NCBI GenBank assembly: GCA_022925895.1
Contig: JAKSYS010000024.1
Coordinates: 124,001-188,000 of the forward strand
Direction: 5' to 3'
Source of the DNA: Fragilaria crotonensis
Lineage: Eukaryota > Bacillariophyta > Fragilariophyceae > Fragilariales > Fragilariaceae
DNA length: 64,000 nucleotides
The translations under genes were made by a program, and so were the position numbers. The notes beneath the pieces are model-generated. The model saw only the letters and a program-made list of their open reading frames with translations, ran no database searches and was not told where the DNA came from. How positions within the stretch are numbered: position 1 is the first letter of the stretch; each line of letters begins with the position of its first letter. Shown in pieces: positions 40,958 to 52,816 of the stretch.

Positions 40958-42299
40958 ATGTTGGCATTATCGGAACTTGTGAGCCAGCAGTCTCAAAATG
41001 TGATGGCGTGCGGAATCACAATGCACAATATTTTGCATGCTCGTATGTACTCGTCCGCTGTACGAGCAAATGTAGTACTACCCTAGGACACTACTGTCGT
41101 AGCCTGAGGAATCGAATGGAATTGGATGAACTCGTGGGAGGAGGAGGGCGGAGGAAGCAAAGAGAGCGAAGAATCCGTGGCGATGGCGTGGCACAGGGCG
41201 ACGCAGCGTAACACAGGGCGCGCTGTGCGGAAATCGGAACAGAAAATGAAGAACGTGCCGCTCTGGTGTGGGTTCCAGGATCTTGCCCATATCATATTCA
41301 CCCACTGCCCACTGCCCACCCACGTCGGATGGTGGTTGGCTCTTCGTGGTGGAGGAACGTGTGCGTCTCAAATCATGAGTCAGATTGAGCTCAGTACCAG
41401 TACGACAGTATTACTGGTACAAGAATCGAACTACTACTGTGATACTACACTACTAGCCTTCTGTAGTACTCGAGCACGCTCCAAAAATTTGATTATCGTA
41501 GAGCTCGTCTATTCATTAATCCGCATTACAACATTCCTACCGTCACTTAGTACTAGGTTCTACAGCACCCGACTACAGGTTATGTAGTGGTTAGTGCAGG
41601 TACATACGACAGTAGGACAGTAAGGTATCAATTGTATACTGTAGTATTCACAGTACTCTACTCTAGTAGAGTACAATAATACTACACAGAGTATGAATAC
41701 CACCGTATTACACTTCAACAGAGAGACGCTTTTTCACTTTCTACATCATAGTATGATAGTAGTCTACTGTCAACTGTCAACTACCATTCGGAGTTCGGAG
41801 TAAATGCGCCAGAGTACGCGGCATGAGAATGATGATGATGATGTCATGACAACATATGATAAAATTGAGACAACTCTGCTTAAACTGCACTTTCATGTTT
41901 CATGCTTCACCATTCACCAGGGACCCCGAGCGCAGGATTGTTGAGAGTGGCAAATGGCAAGTGATAACCAGGTGTAATATGCTACTTGGTTAGGTTGCTG
42001 TGGTGTTGAAGCTTGAAACATCTGACGATCTCACACTCCGTTCAATCACAGACTGATTATATATCATATTCATGTCATACTCGTAGTGCATACTACAGCA
42101 TCTCATATCGCCCATCGCCCATCGCCCATCACTCTCATTCTGGTCAGTGGTGAAGTCATAAGCTACCAGGTACAAGTGCTGCGCACTCTAGTATAACACG
42201 ACAATCTGCTCGCCTCGCAGTCCCCGAGCATATTTCTTGGTAGAAAGAAGATACTTGAGACGACTAGCCGTGCCTGATACGAGCATTTTGTTCCGCAAA
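40958..42299. other. Intergenic, AGTACT-rich
   Basis: No gene. 41400-41480 and 41560-41800 are rich in GTAC words (AGTACTCTACTCTAGTAGAGTAC near 41650). The first ~150 bp are the displaced upstream region of the ADC synthase gene, separated from it by the copia insertion. 42105-42130 has a short CGCCCAT tandem. Confidence 0.45.
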
Positions 42300-43324
42300 A
42301 TGGGAGCCACCAAATCCAAATTGAAACGCAATGAAAGTACTCCGACAATGGCCTATGGTCGATTGCATATTTATGAATCTCCTGGTAATCGTTCTCGACT
42401 CGCACAAGCCCATGCCCGTACGCCCGTCATTACCCGCGGCGCGTTCAGCAGTCAACGCAACCACAACAACAACGATAACAGCCACACTCCCTTGATTCGA
42501 TCCTTTTCTGCCGATGGATTGGGATTGTTACGAACACTCACAACTGCTCCTCATCATTCACATCCGCACAATACTGAGAATAACAAGGAATCCACACCAC
42601 TGTTGGCAGGATATCCACTTCGAACTACCAATTACTACGATGCCCCATCAGCACTTGTCAATGACGATTTCGAGGAGGAAGAGGACGTACCGTACGATAC
42701 TACTGGTCCGGCACTCTCACTTTGGATTGTCCCTGCCTTGTTGTGTGGTCTTTCCTATGGTACGTGTCTGCTGGTGTGTTTGCGACGAATGAGTATGTGC
42801 CAGTGCGCTCACGAACATTTACTCATTATCATCATCCTCATGATGAAGCACTCTATAATATTTTCATCAAATTGGGTTCCTATTCCATCCACCCGGTACT
42901 TGGTGGAGTTTTGCTACAATTCGTCGCTGCTCTCTTGGGATTGATCCTACTCGCATTGCAACATGTTTCTCAACAACACCAACAACATCAACCACCATCA
43001 TCATCCATATCATCATTCAACAATGACAAAGATAATCAAGAAAATGGTCAAGATAATGACAATCAACAACTCCTCGAATACGACAGACCTGGTATCCTCT
43101 GGTCCATTTGTGCCGGAATCGCGGTCGGGGCTGCTGAAATGTTGAGTTTTTTCGTCAGCAGTCGTGGTGTTCCTGCCGTTCATTCCATACCCGTCATTAT
43201 TGGTGGCAGTGTGCTGTTTGGAACCATTTTGGGATGCGCCCTCTTACAAGAAAATTTATCACCTTGTGGATGGTGTGGTGTTGCCATGCTTGTTGCCGGT
43301 ATTGTTTTGGTGGGGACGGATTGA
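42300..43324 (+). CDS. DMT/EamA-like membrane protein, paralogue of 24240-24896
   Basis: Two exons, 42300-42759 and 42849-43324, encode about 311 residues. The 89-bp intron (GTACGT...GAAG) rejoins LSY-ALYNIFIKLGSYSIHPVLGG, matching AYAFYNIFIKKGSYSINPVLGG of the paralogue. The ATG at 42300 (AAA context) opens a 130-residue hydrophilic N-terminus rich in His, Asn and acidic residues (DDFEEEEDVPYD), replacing the signal-like segment of the paralogue. Membrane segments are SLWIVPALLCGLSYALYNIF, LLQFVAALLGLILLAL, SICAGIAVGAAEMLSFFV, VIIGGSVLFGTILGCALL and WCGVAMLVAGIVLVG. A His/Gln/Asn-rich loop (QQHQQHQPPSSS) separates helices 2 and 3. Transport function is inferred from fold only. Confidence 0.82.
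42760..42848 (+). other. 89-bp GT-AG intron of the DMT paralogue
   Basis: The donor GTACGT at 42760 and acceptor AAG at 42848 are supported by exact conservation of the joined protein sequence with the intronless paralogue. Confidence 0.85.
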
Positions 43325-43673
43325 GAAACGAAATGGATAACCATGGTTGTTGATGTTGATGTTGATGTTGATGTGTGCTCTTGATTTTGATTTTTTAGAC
43401 TAACGTACAGTATAGAGAGAGTCATGATTTTGATTTGACATCGAGTATTGCCATGACATGGAAGTGTGCGATTTGATTCACCCTGTCTCGGCTGTCGTGG
43501 CGCTAACATTTGGAAAAATGTACGCCACTTTCGTCGATAAGCGAAACAATTCACTGGTACTCAACTTTGCATTTGCAGAACCCACACGAAGTATGGCGAG
43601 CATCATAACGATTGTCTATTTGAATTCATATTTCAATAGTAGTAATGCAATAAATGCATCATCATCATCGTCA
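43325..43673. other. Intergenic between convergent DMT and carrier genes
   Basis: Contains a GTTGATGTTGATGTTGATG microsatellite (43348-43373). No gene recognised. Confidence 0.4.
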
Positions 43674-44935
43674 TTACATGCATTGAGTCAATCGTTGTGC
43701 GACATGCTCATACACGACAAAGCCAATCATGGAGGCAGGTACGGATCGCAACAATTTCAATCCAAATCCACGGTACAACCCGCCCGGTTCCAACATTAAT
43801 TCCTTGGCTGTCCCCCAAATCGTCTGATCCATCGAACCGGCTATATTTTGTAATTTGAAATGATGTTGAGAGTACAGAATCGAATCAAAAGAGGGTTCGA
43901 GGTGAACATTCATGACCAAATGGAAATAAAGACAAACGGTGAGAACCACTAGATCAAGATACATCGAGCCAGAGGGATAGATAGACTCTTTCGGGAGCGG
44001 CAGCAATACTCCTATTCTACAAATGGACGTACCTTGAATGCGCGTCTTGATGAGATCCGCGGGATAACCAACACCCTGTAGTACGATATGATGAAGGAGC
44101 AATAACAATCAGTACAAGAGTATTCATGCAGACACCAATCGAAGAATCAGCACGACAACAAATGCACAAAAATAGTACGTACCCATGCTGCGGTTGCGGC
44201 AAACGCACCCGACAGGAGTGGGACAGTCAAGGACTTGTGATATCCACCATCACTGCTACTGTTGTTGTTGCTATCGGATGATGAACGATCCTGGACAAGC
44301 AATCCTGATAGGTATTCCTTGGACATTTCATAGGAAACGAACCATACTCCATGAGGAATTCCATCGCGCAACAGTGTGGCACCAAGACCTTTCCAAATGG
44401 ATGCCATGGATGAGATCGCTGTTGTAGTAGTAGTAGTGCTTGTGCCAGAGGCAATCGCAGCAACACTTGCTGCTGGGGTTCCAAGCAAATTGATTTGCAA
44501 TTGTACCTTGACAAGTTCAATGGGTGACATGAGGAAGGATTGGAGGACCCCGCCAGTACATCCACCGACAAAAATTCCCCAATATTGATTGTGGTTGTTG
44601 CTGTTGGTATCATTGTCAAGAGTCGAAACATCACTTGGTTGTCCATATCGTTTGCCAATACCATATCCTGCCATTAGGAGTGCATTTTGGAACGGCACCG
44701 CTCCAATCATGGGCAGAGCACCTCTCCACAATTTGACAATCCCAACTTGTGCAATCAAGGTGCGAGTGGAAGCAGCTGCTGACGCTGCTGTGCCGAGTCC
44801 TCCAATCAGTTTCGAACCGGCCTGACGACGAGTCAAAATGGTATCTACTGGCTGGCAGCAAATGACTGCCGCCGCACCAGAGCACCAACCAGCGGACAAA
44901 TCAATCAATGATTCCTTATTCAGGAATAATGACAT
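43674..44935 (-). CDS. Mitochondrial carrier family protein
   Basis: Three exons, 44935-44183, 44075-44033 and 43840-43674, give 320 residues. Introns of 107 bp (44182-44076) and 192 bp (44032-43841) both start GTACGT and end TAG. The three carrier signatures P-x-[DE]-x-x appear as QPVDTILTRRQ, SPIELVKVQLQ and YPADLIKTRIQ; the last is reconstituted only by splicing. They sit at the ends of helices 1, 3 and 5. C-terminal GLYRGFGLKLLRSVPASMIGFVVYEHV is the usual sixth-helix region. The protein is expected in the mitochondrial inner membrane and probably belongs to the amino-acid/acyl-carnitine-type carriers, but the substrate is not decidable by eye. A Ser/Thr-rich insertion (SGTSTTTTTTAISS) lies in the matrix loop. 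Confidence 0.88.
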
Positions 44936-45411
44936 GTTCTTGGTTGTTGTTCTTGTTGTTTAATTGCTGCTCTGCTTCTTCTCCTGTTGGATACCCCCGC
45001 CAATCACAGCAGCACCATCCACAACGGGTGTGGATGTTTGTTGGAAGTTGGAAATGTCGCAATCTGTCAAGAATTCGATCTTTCTCGGTCGACGTACGTA
45101 CGGATAAAGAAAATCTTTGACCATGAATATGTTTAAGGGGTGTCATAATCGTCTGTCACACGCGGACGTCCCTATGTTAATTGGGTATTTTGGAGGATTT
45201 TTTTGACTCCGTGGTGTCATGATACTGGACCCCTATCATCATCTGTGGATGCCGCCGGACAGACCGACTGACACTTGATTGATCATGGAAGTTGATGTGT
45301 GTTGTGTGGAAAGTATGCATGATATGCATCGCACACATCGCCACATCTCACATCTGCTCATCCGTCATCACACCATCACACGTTCACTTTCACCCATATA
45401 TATCTTTCATC
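44936..45411. other. Bidirectional upstream region between carrier and ureohydrolase genes
   Basis: The flanking genes diverge from here. A CCCATATATATC sequence at 45394-45405 is close upstream of the ureohydrolase ATG. No additional gene seen. Confidence 0.4.
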
Positions 45412-47194
45412 ATGATGCGCCCTCCACCACACGGTGCCCGCCGCACTGTCTTTCAGGCCCTGACTAAGCCATCATCCAAGAAACAAATGATGCGAGCCCA
45501 TCATCCTGATCCGTTCAATCCCAAAACAACCAAGGGATGGGCCAATGCCTTGAAGGTGCGTTTCATTTGTTGGTTTGAATCATTGCGTAATGCGAGTGCT
45601 CTGTACCACCTCGTGCTGTAGTGCAAGGCAAGCTCGATCAGTTGCTCCATCGTCCATGGACCATTTGATGCGATTATTCTTCATCGCAGAACATGACAAG
45701 CGGAAAGATCGTGTGCGTAGGTAGCTGCGAGTGTCAGTGCGAGTGTTTTTTTAGTGTCTGTGCGAAGGCCTTCACGTCACAGTTGTCCTACACTACTCGA
45801 GTTCACGAGTACTTCAGTACGTCGGTAGTCGAGTACGCCATTATGACTCCTACACTCGTTCCACTTGTACTGTCATACAGAGAACTCCCACTAAATGTGC
45901 GAATACTTGACTACCAGCCGCTCACATTATATCCTTCTCATCATTCGCCAACAATCCAAATCAACGTCAAAATTCACGACGCGAATTCAATGTTACTAAT
46001 CCTTTGGTAGGAAGCCACAATTCCTACCACCCACGCCGAAGCCGAAATCGCCCGCGGCCTTGCCCTTGGTCTTCCAGGAGCATCCAGCATCAACGACAAG
46101 ACCATTCCCACATTTTCTCGCGGCGAACTCCCTCACTTCGCTGGAATCAACACCTTCCTCAAGGCCCCCTACTTGGAGGACGTCAATCTCGTTGGTAATT
46201 ACGACGCCGCCGTTGTGGGCGTTCCCTTTGATGGGGGCTGTACCTACCGCGCGGGGACTCGATTCGGACCGCAGGGGATCCGACGCATATCGGCACTCTA
46301 CACGCCATACAATTATGAAAAAGGAATCGATTTGCGAGAACAAATGACACTCTGCGATGTTGGCGACGTCTTTACCATACCCGCCAACATTGAAAAGTCA
46401 TTTGATCAAATATCCAATGCCGTTGCACACATTGCGGCGCAGGGGACCATGCCCATCATTCTGGGAGGCGATCATTCGATTGGATTCCCGACTGTTCGGG
46501 GATTGGCGTCCGTCACGTCCAAGAATATTGGGATTATTCATGTCGATCGACATGCCGATATTCAAGAATTTGATTTGGATGAACGCATGCATACGACACC
46601 ATACTTCCATGCGACCAATTTGCCAAATGTGAATCCCAAGAACTTGGTCCAGATTGGAATCGGTGGATGGCAGGTGCCGCGTGCGGCAGTCAAGAATATG
46701 ATTGATCGGGAGACAAATATCTTTACAATGGAAGATGTGGAAACGATTGGTATTGAAAAGATTGCAGAAATGGCTCTGGAACGTGCATGGGATGGATGCG
46801 ATGCCGTCTACATGAGTTATGATATTGATTCCATTGAAGCTGCATTTGTACCAGGGTGCGTGTGTTGACAGTTGGCAGAATCTCGTTTATCCATACATGC
46901 ACGCCTTCGTCCATGACCGTTTGACTCACGACCTTGCTTTTCCATTTTCACAGAACTGGTTGGCCGGAACCGGGCGGTCTCCTTCCTCGCGAGGCACTGA
47001 AGCTTGTCGGGCTGATTGCCAAGGAGGGATTGTGCGGTATGGAGGTGGTGGAGGTGAGCCCTCCGTACGATCACGCCGACATTACCTCCCTCATGGCCCT
47101 CCGCATCGTCGTGGACGCATTGGGTGCCATGGTCAGCCATGGAACCATGGGCAATCACAAGCACATTATTGATAAGCCATTTGTTCCATTTTGA
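45412..47194 (+). CDS. Ureohydrolase (agmatinase/arginase family)
   Basis: Three exons, 45412-45555, 46011-46855 and 46954-47194, encode about 409 residues. Introns are 455 bp (GTGCGT...GGTAG) and 98 bp (GTGCGT...CACAG); the second junction rebuilds FVPG-TGWPEPGG. Manganese/nickel-binding motifs are in place: GGDHSIGF (first His), IIHVDRHADI (H-x-D-x-H-x-D) and SYDIDSIEAAF (D-x-D). Members hydrolyse a guanidino compound to urea. A long N-terminal part with FSRGELPHFAGINTFLKAP precedes the core. Agmatinase is the default call; guanidinobutyrase or guanidine hydrolase remain possible. Choice of ATG: two in tandem at 45412 and 45415, with a third pair further in (around codons 26-27). Confidence 0.88.
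45556..46010 (+). other. 455-bp intron of the ureohydrolase gene
   Basis: The donor is GTGCGT and the acceptor TTTGGTAG. It is the longest intron in the window and holds AGTACGTCGGTAGTCGAGTAC-like GTAC-rich DNA of the kind otherwise found between genes. Confidence 0.75.
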
Positions 47195-49133
47195 ACGAAG
47201 CATAAGGTACATTTGCCGAATTGGGTTAACATTGCTCATTCTAAATAATATCTTTCCTACAAATGCCTACAGCAGTGCAGTACGAGTACTTTCTAGTTTT
47301 GGGTTTCACAACAAAGACACCCGCTCACCTTGGAAACGCATGCAATTCCATGTTCCCTCGCGACTCGCTTGCTGACGAAGCAGCAAACCAAGATTCCGTT
47401 TTGAGACAACTTCGACTACAGCCGTTTTCGACATGAACGCAAATGACGTGCGATTTTATTAGCCTTCTTTTAAATCGCATCTTGGTACAGTTGTAATGGT
47501 TTTTCGTCGCAAGATAAAAGGATTGGCCTTAGTGTACTAAATGCTATTGCAGTACTAATAAGGGGAATTTCTTGTTTGTACCTCCGCCAATAAAACGATA
47601 ATGACAGCCCTTCCTATAGAGAGTACACATAAAAATCCTAATCCTTGCTTGTAAGGAAAGGAATTGATGACGCGAGCGTTCGGAATACTTATCCACCAAT
47701 CCGATTAATTCCTTCGTCGGAATAAATTCTGCTGAGTCGACTGCCGATTTCAAAATCCGATTAAATGTCATTCAAATGACGTCGGCATACGACACGCCAC
47801 TTAGAACCGGTGTAGAAAATTTAGCTCCACGTGGAAGCCATATAAGAAGGGAATTTCAGAATTATTCTTGAAAATATTCTTTCAACGCAAATCTGCCGCC
47901 GGCCCTCCCACTCACAGTCGAAATTTGAACGCTCACTTACATTATTTACAATTATATCTATGCATATATACATACAACACACGATACCAGTACATGTACT
48001 CCTGTACAATAAATATAACACCACCTCGTCTATACTCCAGTATTGTACTCATATGCACCAGCTGCGGCACAAATCGATTCATAAAATACGACGAAGACAA
48101 AACTACGACCTTTTGATACTGCATTTCTACAGGAGCGGGTCGTCGACTGTACTCCAGTAGCGCAGTTGACATGTACAGTGTACTCCGAGTACAGTACTGG
48201 AGTACCTGGTACACTACTACCGGTAGATATGAAATCATGCTACTACAAACTACAATACGTCGATACGAACGCAACTACTACAGTACGACTAAAATGCTAC
48301 TACCTGGTTCTCCGGTACGTCGGTACCAGTGCTCGTACGCCGGTGTTGCTGTTGTCAAGTGAGACCCATCAAAAAATGCTCTGAAAATCAATCAAAACAG
48401 GTTCACTCCCATTGTCATTACAAATGACTGCCTACAATTGCTACAAGTAAAGAAGACAAAGACTGGAAGTAAGAAAAAGGGTCAACTACAAGAGAAATGG
48501 ACCCACAGTTGAGGGTCCATTGTCACAAATTACAATTTGGTATTTTGTGTAAACCGGATGCGTTCTACCGGTAGACTAAGACATACATTGACCTCCGTTT
48601 CTACGTCTTTTCTACGTTCCTGTGTAGGATTATACCGGAGCGCCCGTACAAGTCAAATTCAAAATTCAGCGCGGCTCAAACGAGCACAAAACGGCCATGT
48701 AGCCGGCCGGTCCGAGCGTGCCAGATTATTTGACGGACGATGAAATCAGAAACGGATGAGTTTTTTTTTCAGGATTCCTATGATGTCACGAAAACGTCAC
48801 ATGAATGACATTTAATCGGATTTGAGGTTTCAGTTATTCAGATACGTCGCTTCCTACAAGCAGATCATACATACTGTAGAAACTGTAAAACGATGCACAG
48901 GAGTGAGTAGTAATACCAGTACCACGAATACGTTGGGAAGCGCATGATATGTTCAACGATTATATGAATGCTCGACTACGTGTGTACTTCGTGAATCGTA
49001 ATCCAGTACTCGGAGTACTACGTATGCCCCCTCACAAAAGGCTACATCTGATGGAAGAACACATGTACAAGGACTTCTCTTCCGACATTAATCATTAAGC
49101 CAAGCGATAGCGATAACGAAGACAAGGACGACA
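47195..49133. other. Intergenic, partly AGTACT-rich
   Basis: No confident gene. 47980-48340 is packed with GTAC/CGGTAC words (TACTACCGGTAG, CCGGTACGTCGGTACC). A 75-codon minus-strand ORF at 47544-47771 has fair composition but no homology I recognise. The last ~100 bp precede the Fuseless-like gene. Confidence 0.4.
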
Positions 49134-49958
49134 ATGAAACATGCGTTCCAAGCTCTTCCGTTGAATACGGTTCTTGGTCACATTGGTGTGGGCATGGCTA
49201 GTGCATCCTTTTGGCGAGGTGCATGGTACATGTTGGATGACTGTCTCTATCCCGGAGATCCATTCCGTTCTGCCATGGCATCCTTCGGTCTTGGTACTGT
49301 TGGAATGCTAGCTTCGCAAGGATTGGTGAATAAGATGGATGCATTGGCCGCCACAACGTCAAACACCGTCTTTTCTCTTCATTCACATTCCAAAGGCGTT
49401 GGAATTTGGCATTGGCGAATCGGCCAAGTGGCGCGCTTTGGAGCAATCTACGCCCTTGCCGGAAGCTGCATATTGATATGGCGCGGCACATGGGTCATGT
49501 GGGATGTCGTGTACGAACATGCCCACCACTGTCCTATTCAAAAGACGGGACCTCGCGCCACGGATGAACATCACGCAACCTATTCGGGTCTCGTGTCGCA
49601 TCTCACGGCCGTGGTAGGTCTGCTGTCCTGCGGACTCTTTGCATCCGTCTTGGCACCTCCAGCGGCCGTGGCCGTCGTGACGAATGCTGCAGTCACAGCC
49701 GCCTCGCGTCCACAAGTACGAAATTCAGCCTCGTTGCACTTGCCCCGATCGTACGCGTTGATGCACACTACAACATTGTCACGACACGCTGCAACATCAT
49801 CTGCTGTTCGAAAGCACATTTCGCCTCGAAACGATCGAGTTTTGGCCAGGCCCTCGTCTTTCACATTCGGTATGCAAGGTAGCGGTGGCGTCATGGGAAT
49901 GAGTAGCGCAGCACAATCGGGCGCTCGTCGTATATTCTCTGCATCGACGTTTGGTTGA
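49134..49958 (+). CDS. Fuseless-like multi-spanning membrane protein
   Basis: 274 residues, single exon, ATG at 49134 after ACA. Two copies of a membrane motif with a Trp/Arg signature are visible: SASFWRGAWYMLDDCLYPGD and CILIWRGTWVMWDVVYEH, resembling the R-G-x-W-x-x-x-D pattern of the Fuseless family. Hydrophobic segments include MASFGLGTVGMLASQGLV, ARFGAIYALAGSCILIW, LTAVVGLLSCGLFASVLAPP and AVAVVTNAAVTAAS. The C-terminal ~80 residues are hydrophilic, Ser/Arg-rich and probably cytosolic. The function of the family outside animals is unknown; the assignment is by motif only. Confidence 0.65.
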   Translation: MKHAFQALPLNTVLGHIGVGMASASFWRGAWYMLDDCLYPGDPFRSAMASFGLGTVGMLASQGLVNKMDALAATTSNTVFSLHSHSKGVGIWHWRIGQVARFGAIYALAGSCILIWRGTWVMWDVVYEHAHHCPIQKTGPRATDEHHATYSGLVSHLTAVVGLLSCGLFASVLAPPAAVAVVTNAAVTAASRPQVRNSASLHLPRSYALMHTTTLSRHAATSSAVRKHISPRNDRVLARPSSFTFGMQGSGGVMGMSSAAQSGARRIFSASTFG

Positions 49959-50376
49959 TCGTTCCATCGTTTAGAGTGGTCTTTGGGAACTCGAAGTACT
50001 GCATGTACTTTGACACCGCGTTGGAGGTTAAGTAGTACGGATACGGGACAATCGGAGCAGGATTGGCTGCTCGAATGAACGGTACACTTTTCGACGGGAC
50101 GCCGAAGTAGCACTCGGAATTGTGGGCAATGTCGTTCGAGTTGCGGACACTTGGTCTCTGACGATTGATACGTGTGTTTTGCTGCAGTCACGCTTTCATC
50201 GCGTGGACTGTATTACGTTGATTTTGTGCATGCGGTTCTCCAACAGTCGCCTAAGATTCGACGACAAGGATGTCAAATCCTTGTTCGAGATTCTGTGAAC
50301 TGTTTTAAGACATTTCGTGTGGTTCCCTACGTATGTTAAGGTTGCATTAACAATAATTTTGATTATATTTGAATTG
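49959..50376. other. Intergenic, nothing recognised
   Basis: Short stretch between the Fuseless-like gene and the first paralogue of the 3-gene cluster; the overlapping minus-strand ORF at 49580-50191 looks like chance opening. Confidence 0.4.
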
Positions 50377-50919
50377 TCATGTTACCTTGTTGTTGTCCAG
50401 ATCGTTGCGGCAACTCCGGGTGCATCTTTTTGGCGCCACAGGAAATTCCAAAGAAAACAGACCTCGCTCAATAGCATCACCAAGTTTTTCGGCAAGAAGT
50501 CCCGCCAGTTCCGACAATGGTAAATCGTTCTCGTCTCGATCAGTTTGAGAGGGAGAGTTGCCAATCTCCTCTTCTGGGTAGTCAAGCAATATATCCCTGC
50601 GTTTGGTTTCCAGGAATTTTTGAGCTTCAAAACAGGCCTCCCTTGAAACCGATCGAAGTGATTCTCGTCGTCGGTTTTGCTTGAAACAAGAATGCGATGA
50701 AATGCACAACTCTTCCGTCGTCAAGCGGTCCGGTCGCTTCGTTTGACTAGTAGTACAAGTCGCTCCATGACGACGGTTTCGACGACGTGATTCAATTTTG
50801 CCTGTTTTCTCGTTCACTTCGTGAAGAGGAGCAATAACGCTGGTCCGATGATCAACAGTACTCCGAGGAGAACACTCGATTTCCTTTGGGATGGGGAATC
50901 TTCGATGCGATGCATTCAT
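50377..50919 (-). CDS. Unrecognised family, paralogue 1 (PIPKEIE...ERGLFS)
   Basis: 180 residues. Conserved blocks shared with 52817-53347 and 54895-55398: an N-terminal FPIPKEIE, a basic Arg-rich stretch (RRRNRRHG), NRRRESLRSVSREAC, EAQKFLETKRRDILLDY, and a C-terminal DENDLPLSELAGLLAEKLGDAIERGLFS. The last block predicts an amphipathic helix. No signal peptide or membrane segment. RRRESLRS looks like a basophilic kinase site; this is inference. This copy is the most diverged of the three, especially in its tail after LFS. I do not know a named family. Confidence 0.75.
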   Translation of the reverse strand: MNASHRRFPIPKEIECSPRSTVDHRTSVIAPLHEVNEKTGKIESRRRNRRHGATCTTSQTKRPDRLTTEELCISSHSCFKQNRRRESLRSVSREACFEAQKFLETKRRDILLDYPEEEIGNSPSQTDRDENDLPLSELAGLLAEKLGDAIERGLFSLEFPVAPKRCTRSCRNDLDNNKVT

Positions 50920-52816
50920 GATGATGGTTACACCTGTTATTGTGTTTCTTGATTTCCTTTTTGGACCAGTGGCGCGCCGGTATTTGTGTGTGTGTGATGA
51001 TGAGTGTGTGTTGGGATGTCGAGAGTCAAGCAGTGTCTCGTGTGTGCAACATTTTCGCCCTTGTTTTACTGTGTGAGAGGGAACTCTCGACCGGGAACGA
51101 ATGCGAATTCTCCATGATTGTTACTTCAAGTTCTGGTTTTGTGGTTCAACTCAATTGGTCACATGCACATTGTATGATCGTAGAAACAAAAAAGTTCGCA
51201 TTTGTTCGTCCGTGCCATCATGTCATTGTCCTAACTACTCGTGTAACTGCATTGAAACTTCAAACATGAATCATGTTATGGTACTTCGACAGCGATGGAA
51301 GAAGGATAATCCAGTATTGTCATGATTACATTTAAGATGGCATCTTGAGTGTTGCTCCCCGCTGACGCCCGAGGACCGACCCTACGTCATCAGAATTCTT
51401 CCTGAACAGATCTTGGAGTTGCAGCGAGGAGTAGTACGTAGCAGTAATTTGTCCATGCTCGTGTTAACTTTTTGTGGGTCGGTTGACAGTACTCGGAGTG
51501 GAAAGAAACAAAGAAACTGCACAGGAGTAGTAAACAGCGTACCAGTAACTACGGTATTAATGGAGCAGACGTACTCCGAGTCTTTGTAGTATGAAACAGG
51601 CGGTCATCTCACTGCGCTTCTCTGCTAGAGCAACCGGTAGTAGCAATTGGATTTTGAAGGTGGTGAACGCACGCCATTTCTCCAGATACTCCGATCCCAT
51701 CAGAATGCAGAATTCAGTGATATCCTAGTCGCAACAGGCTGCTGTCCATGCCATGATTTTGTAATTCTTCAGCAAATGAGCTCCGACCCGGCTTGAAGCA
51801 AAGCGTCTCATGGCCAGGAATGTTCGCAGATACCCTGTCCTACAAATCCATTGTCACACGCCGAATAGCGCTTTTCAACAATTGCAAGAACACTTAATCA
51901 TGTACAAGAACTCGTAATTGACAGACACTGGCATCTACGGTAGTTCCGCGTGTGAGATGCTGCCAACCACCATTATGCTGCGAGTCATGGTGAATGGTAC
52001 GTGTTGTTGTTGATGCTGTCCATTGGACTTTAGCTTCTCAGCTCTAACCTTTTTCTTATTGTCTAATAGACGATGAATATCGGTTCGCAGCGCATAGCAG
52101 CAGCCATGCCGTAACTGAACGACTTGAGTTGCCACTGTCACGTTAACTTGGAGTGGAAGAGTTGACAGCGTTGACAAGAGCCAACACGGACGAAGTAGGG
52201 TACACACTCGAAGTTATCGAACGAGTCATCACGGCTTTATTGACATTGTTGCGATTGGTTCAACGCGGACGCTTCACCATTCCTCGGTTCATTCAAAGAG
52301 GGATTTGCCTCATACGATGCAACTGCACCGTCAGTTCAAGCCGGTGGATCTTATCCACTCTACGAAACTCGTCGTAGTTGAATCTCATGAAGCAGCCCAA
52401 GACGCTATACTGCCTGAGAGATTGCCCCAGAATTGCCTATTGGATATCAAGGTCAGAGTCCATGTATTGACCTACGGAAATCGTGTTCAAGGATTCCATA
52501 TTATTTACCTCGTCAAGAGCTTGAAGCGTGCACAAATATCAAATAGATAGAGTCGCGCAGCATGATTCGCTGTTCGAATTTCGCCCTGATGATGTTGACA
52601 ATCGACAGAGCGAGATCGGAGAAGCTCGATAACGTCGCTTTCGGGACTCTAACTATTCTGGTTTCACCAAATTCTGCGCATGGCGGAGTATCAGGTGGAA
52701 GTCAATGAGATGGGTTTGTACGACAACCATGCCAAAATGTCCTTCATTCGAGGTCGCGTTCTCTATTTCAAACATGCAAATACCCAAGAAACTAAGGAAT
52801 AATGTGATGGCATTGA
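50920..52816. other. Intergenic between paralogues 1 and 2
   Basis: No supported gene. 50980-51015 is TGTG-rich. 51490-51580 contains AGTACTCGGAGTG-type words. A plus-strand ORF at 52305-52550 and a minus-strand ORF at 51935-52207 have no recognisable features. Confidence 0.35.

Noticed and set aside
41126-41587. 153-codon plus-strand ORF after copia element 2
   Set aside because: It overlaps several ORFs on both strands, its composition changes midway, and it runs into GTAC-rich DNA.
47544-47771. 75-codon minus-strand ORF in the 47-49 kb gap
   Set aside because: Plausible composition but no homology, conserved neighbour or promoter evidence.
52305-52550. 81-codon plus-strand ORF between paralogues 1 and 2
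   Set aside because: No recognisable motif and no similar sequence between paralogues 2 and 3.
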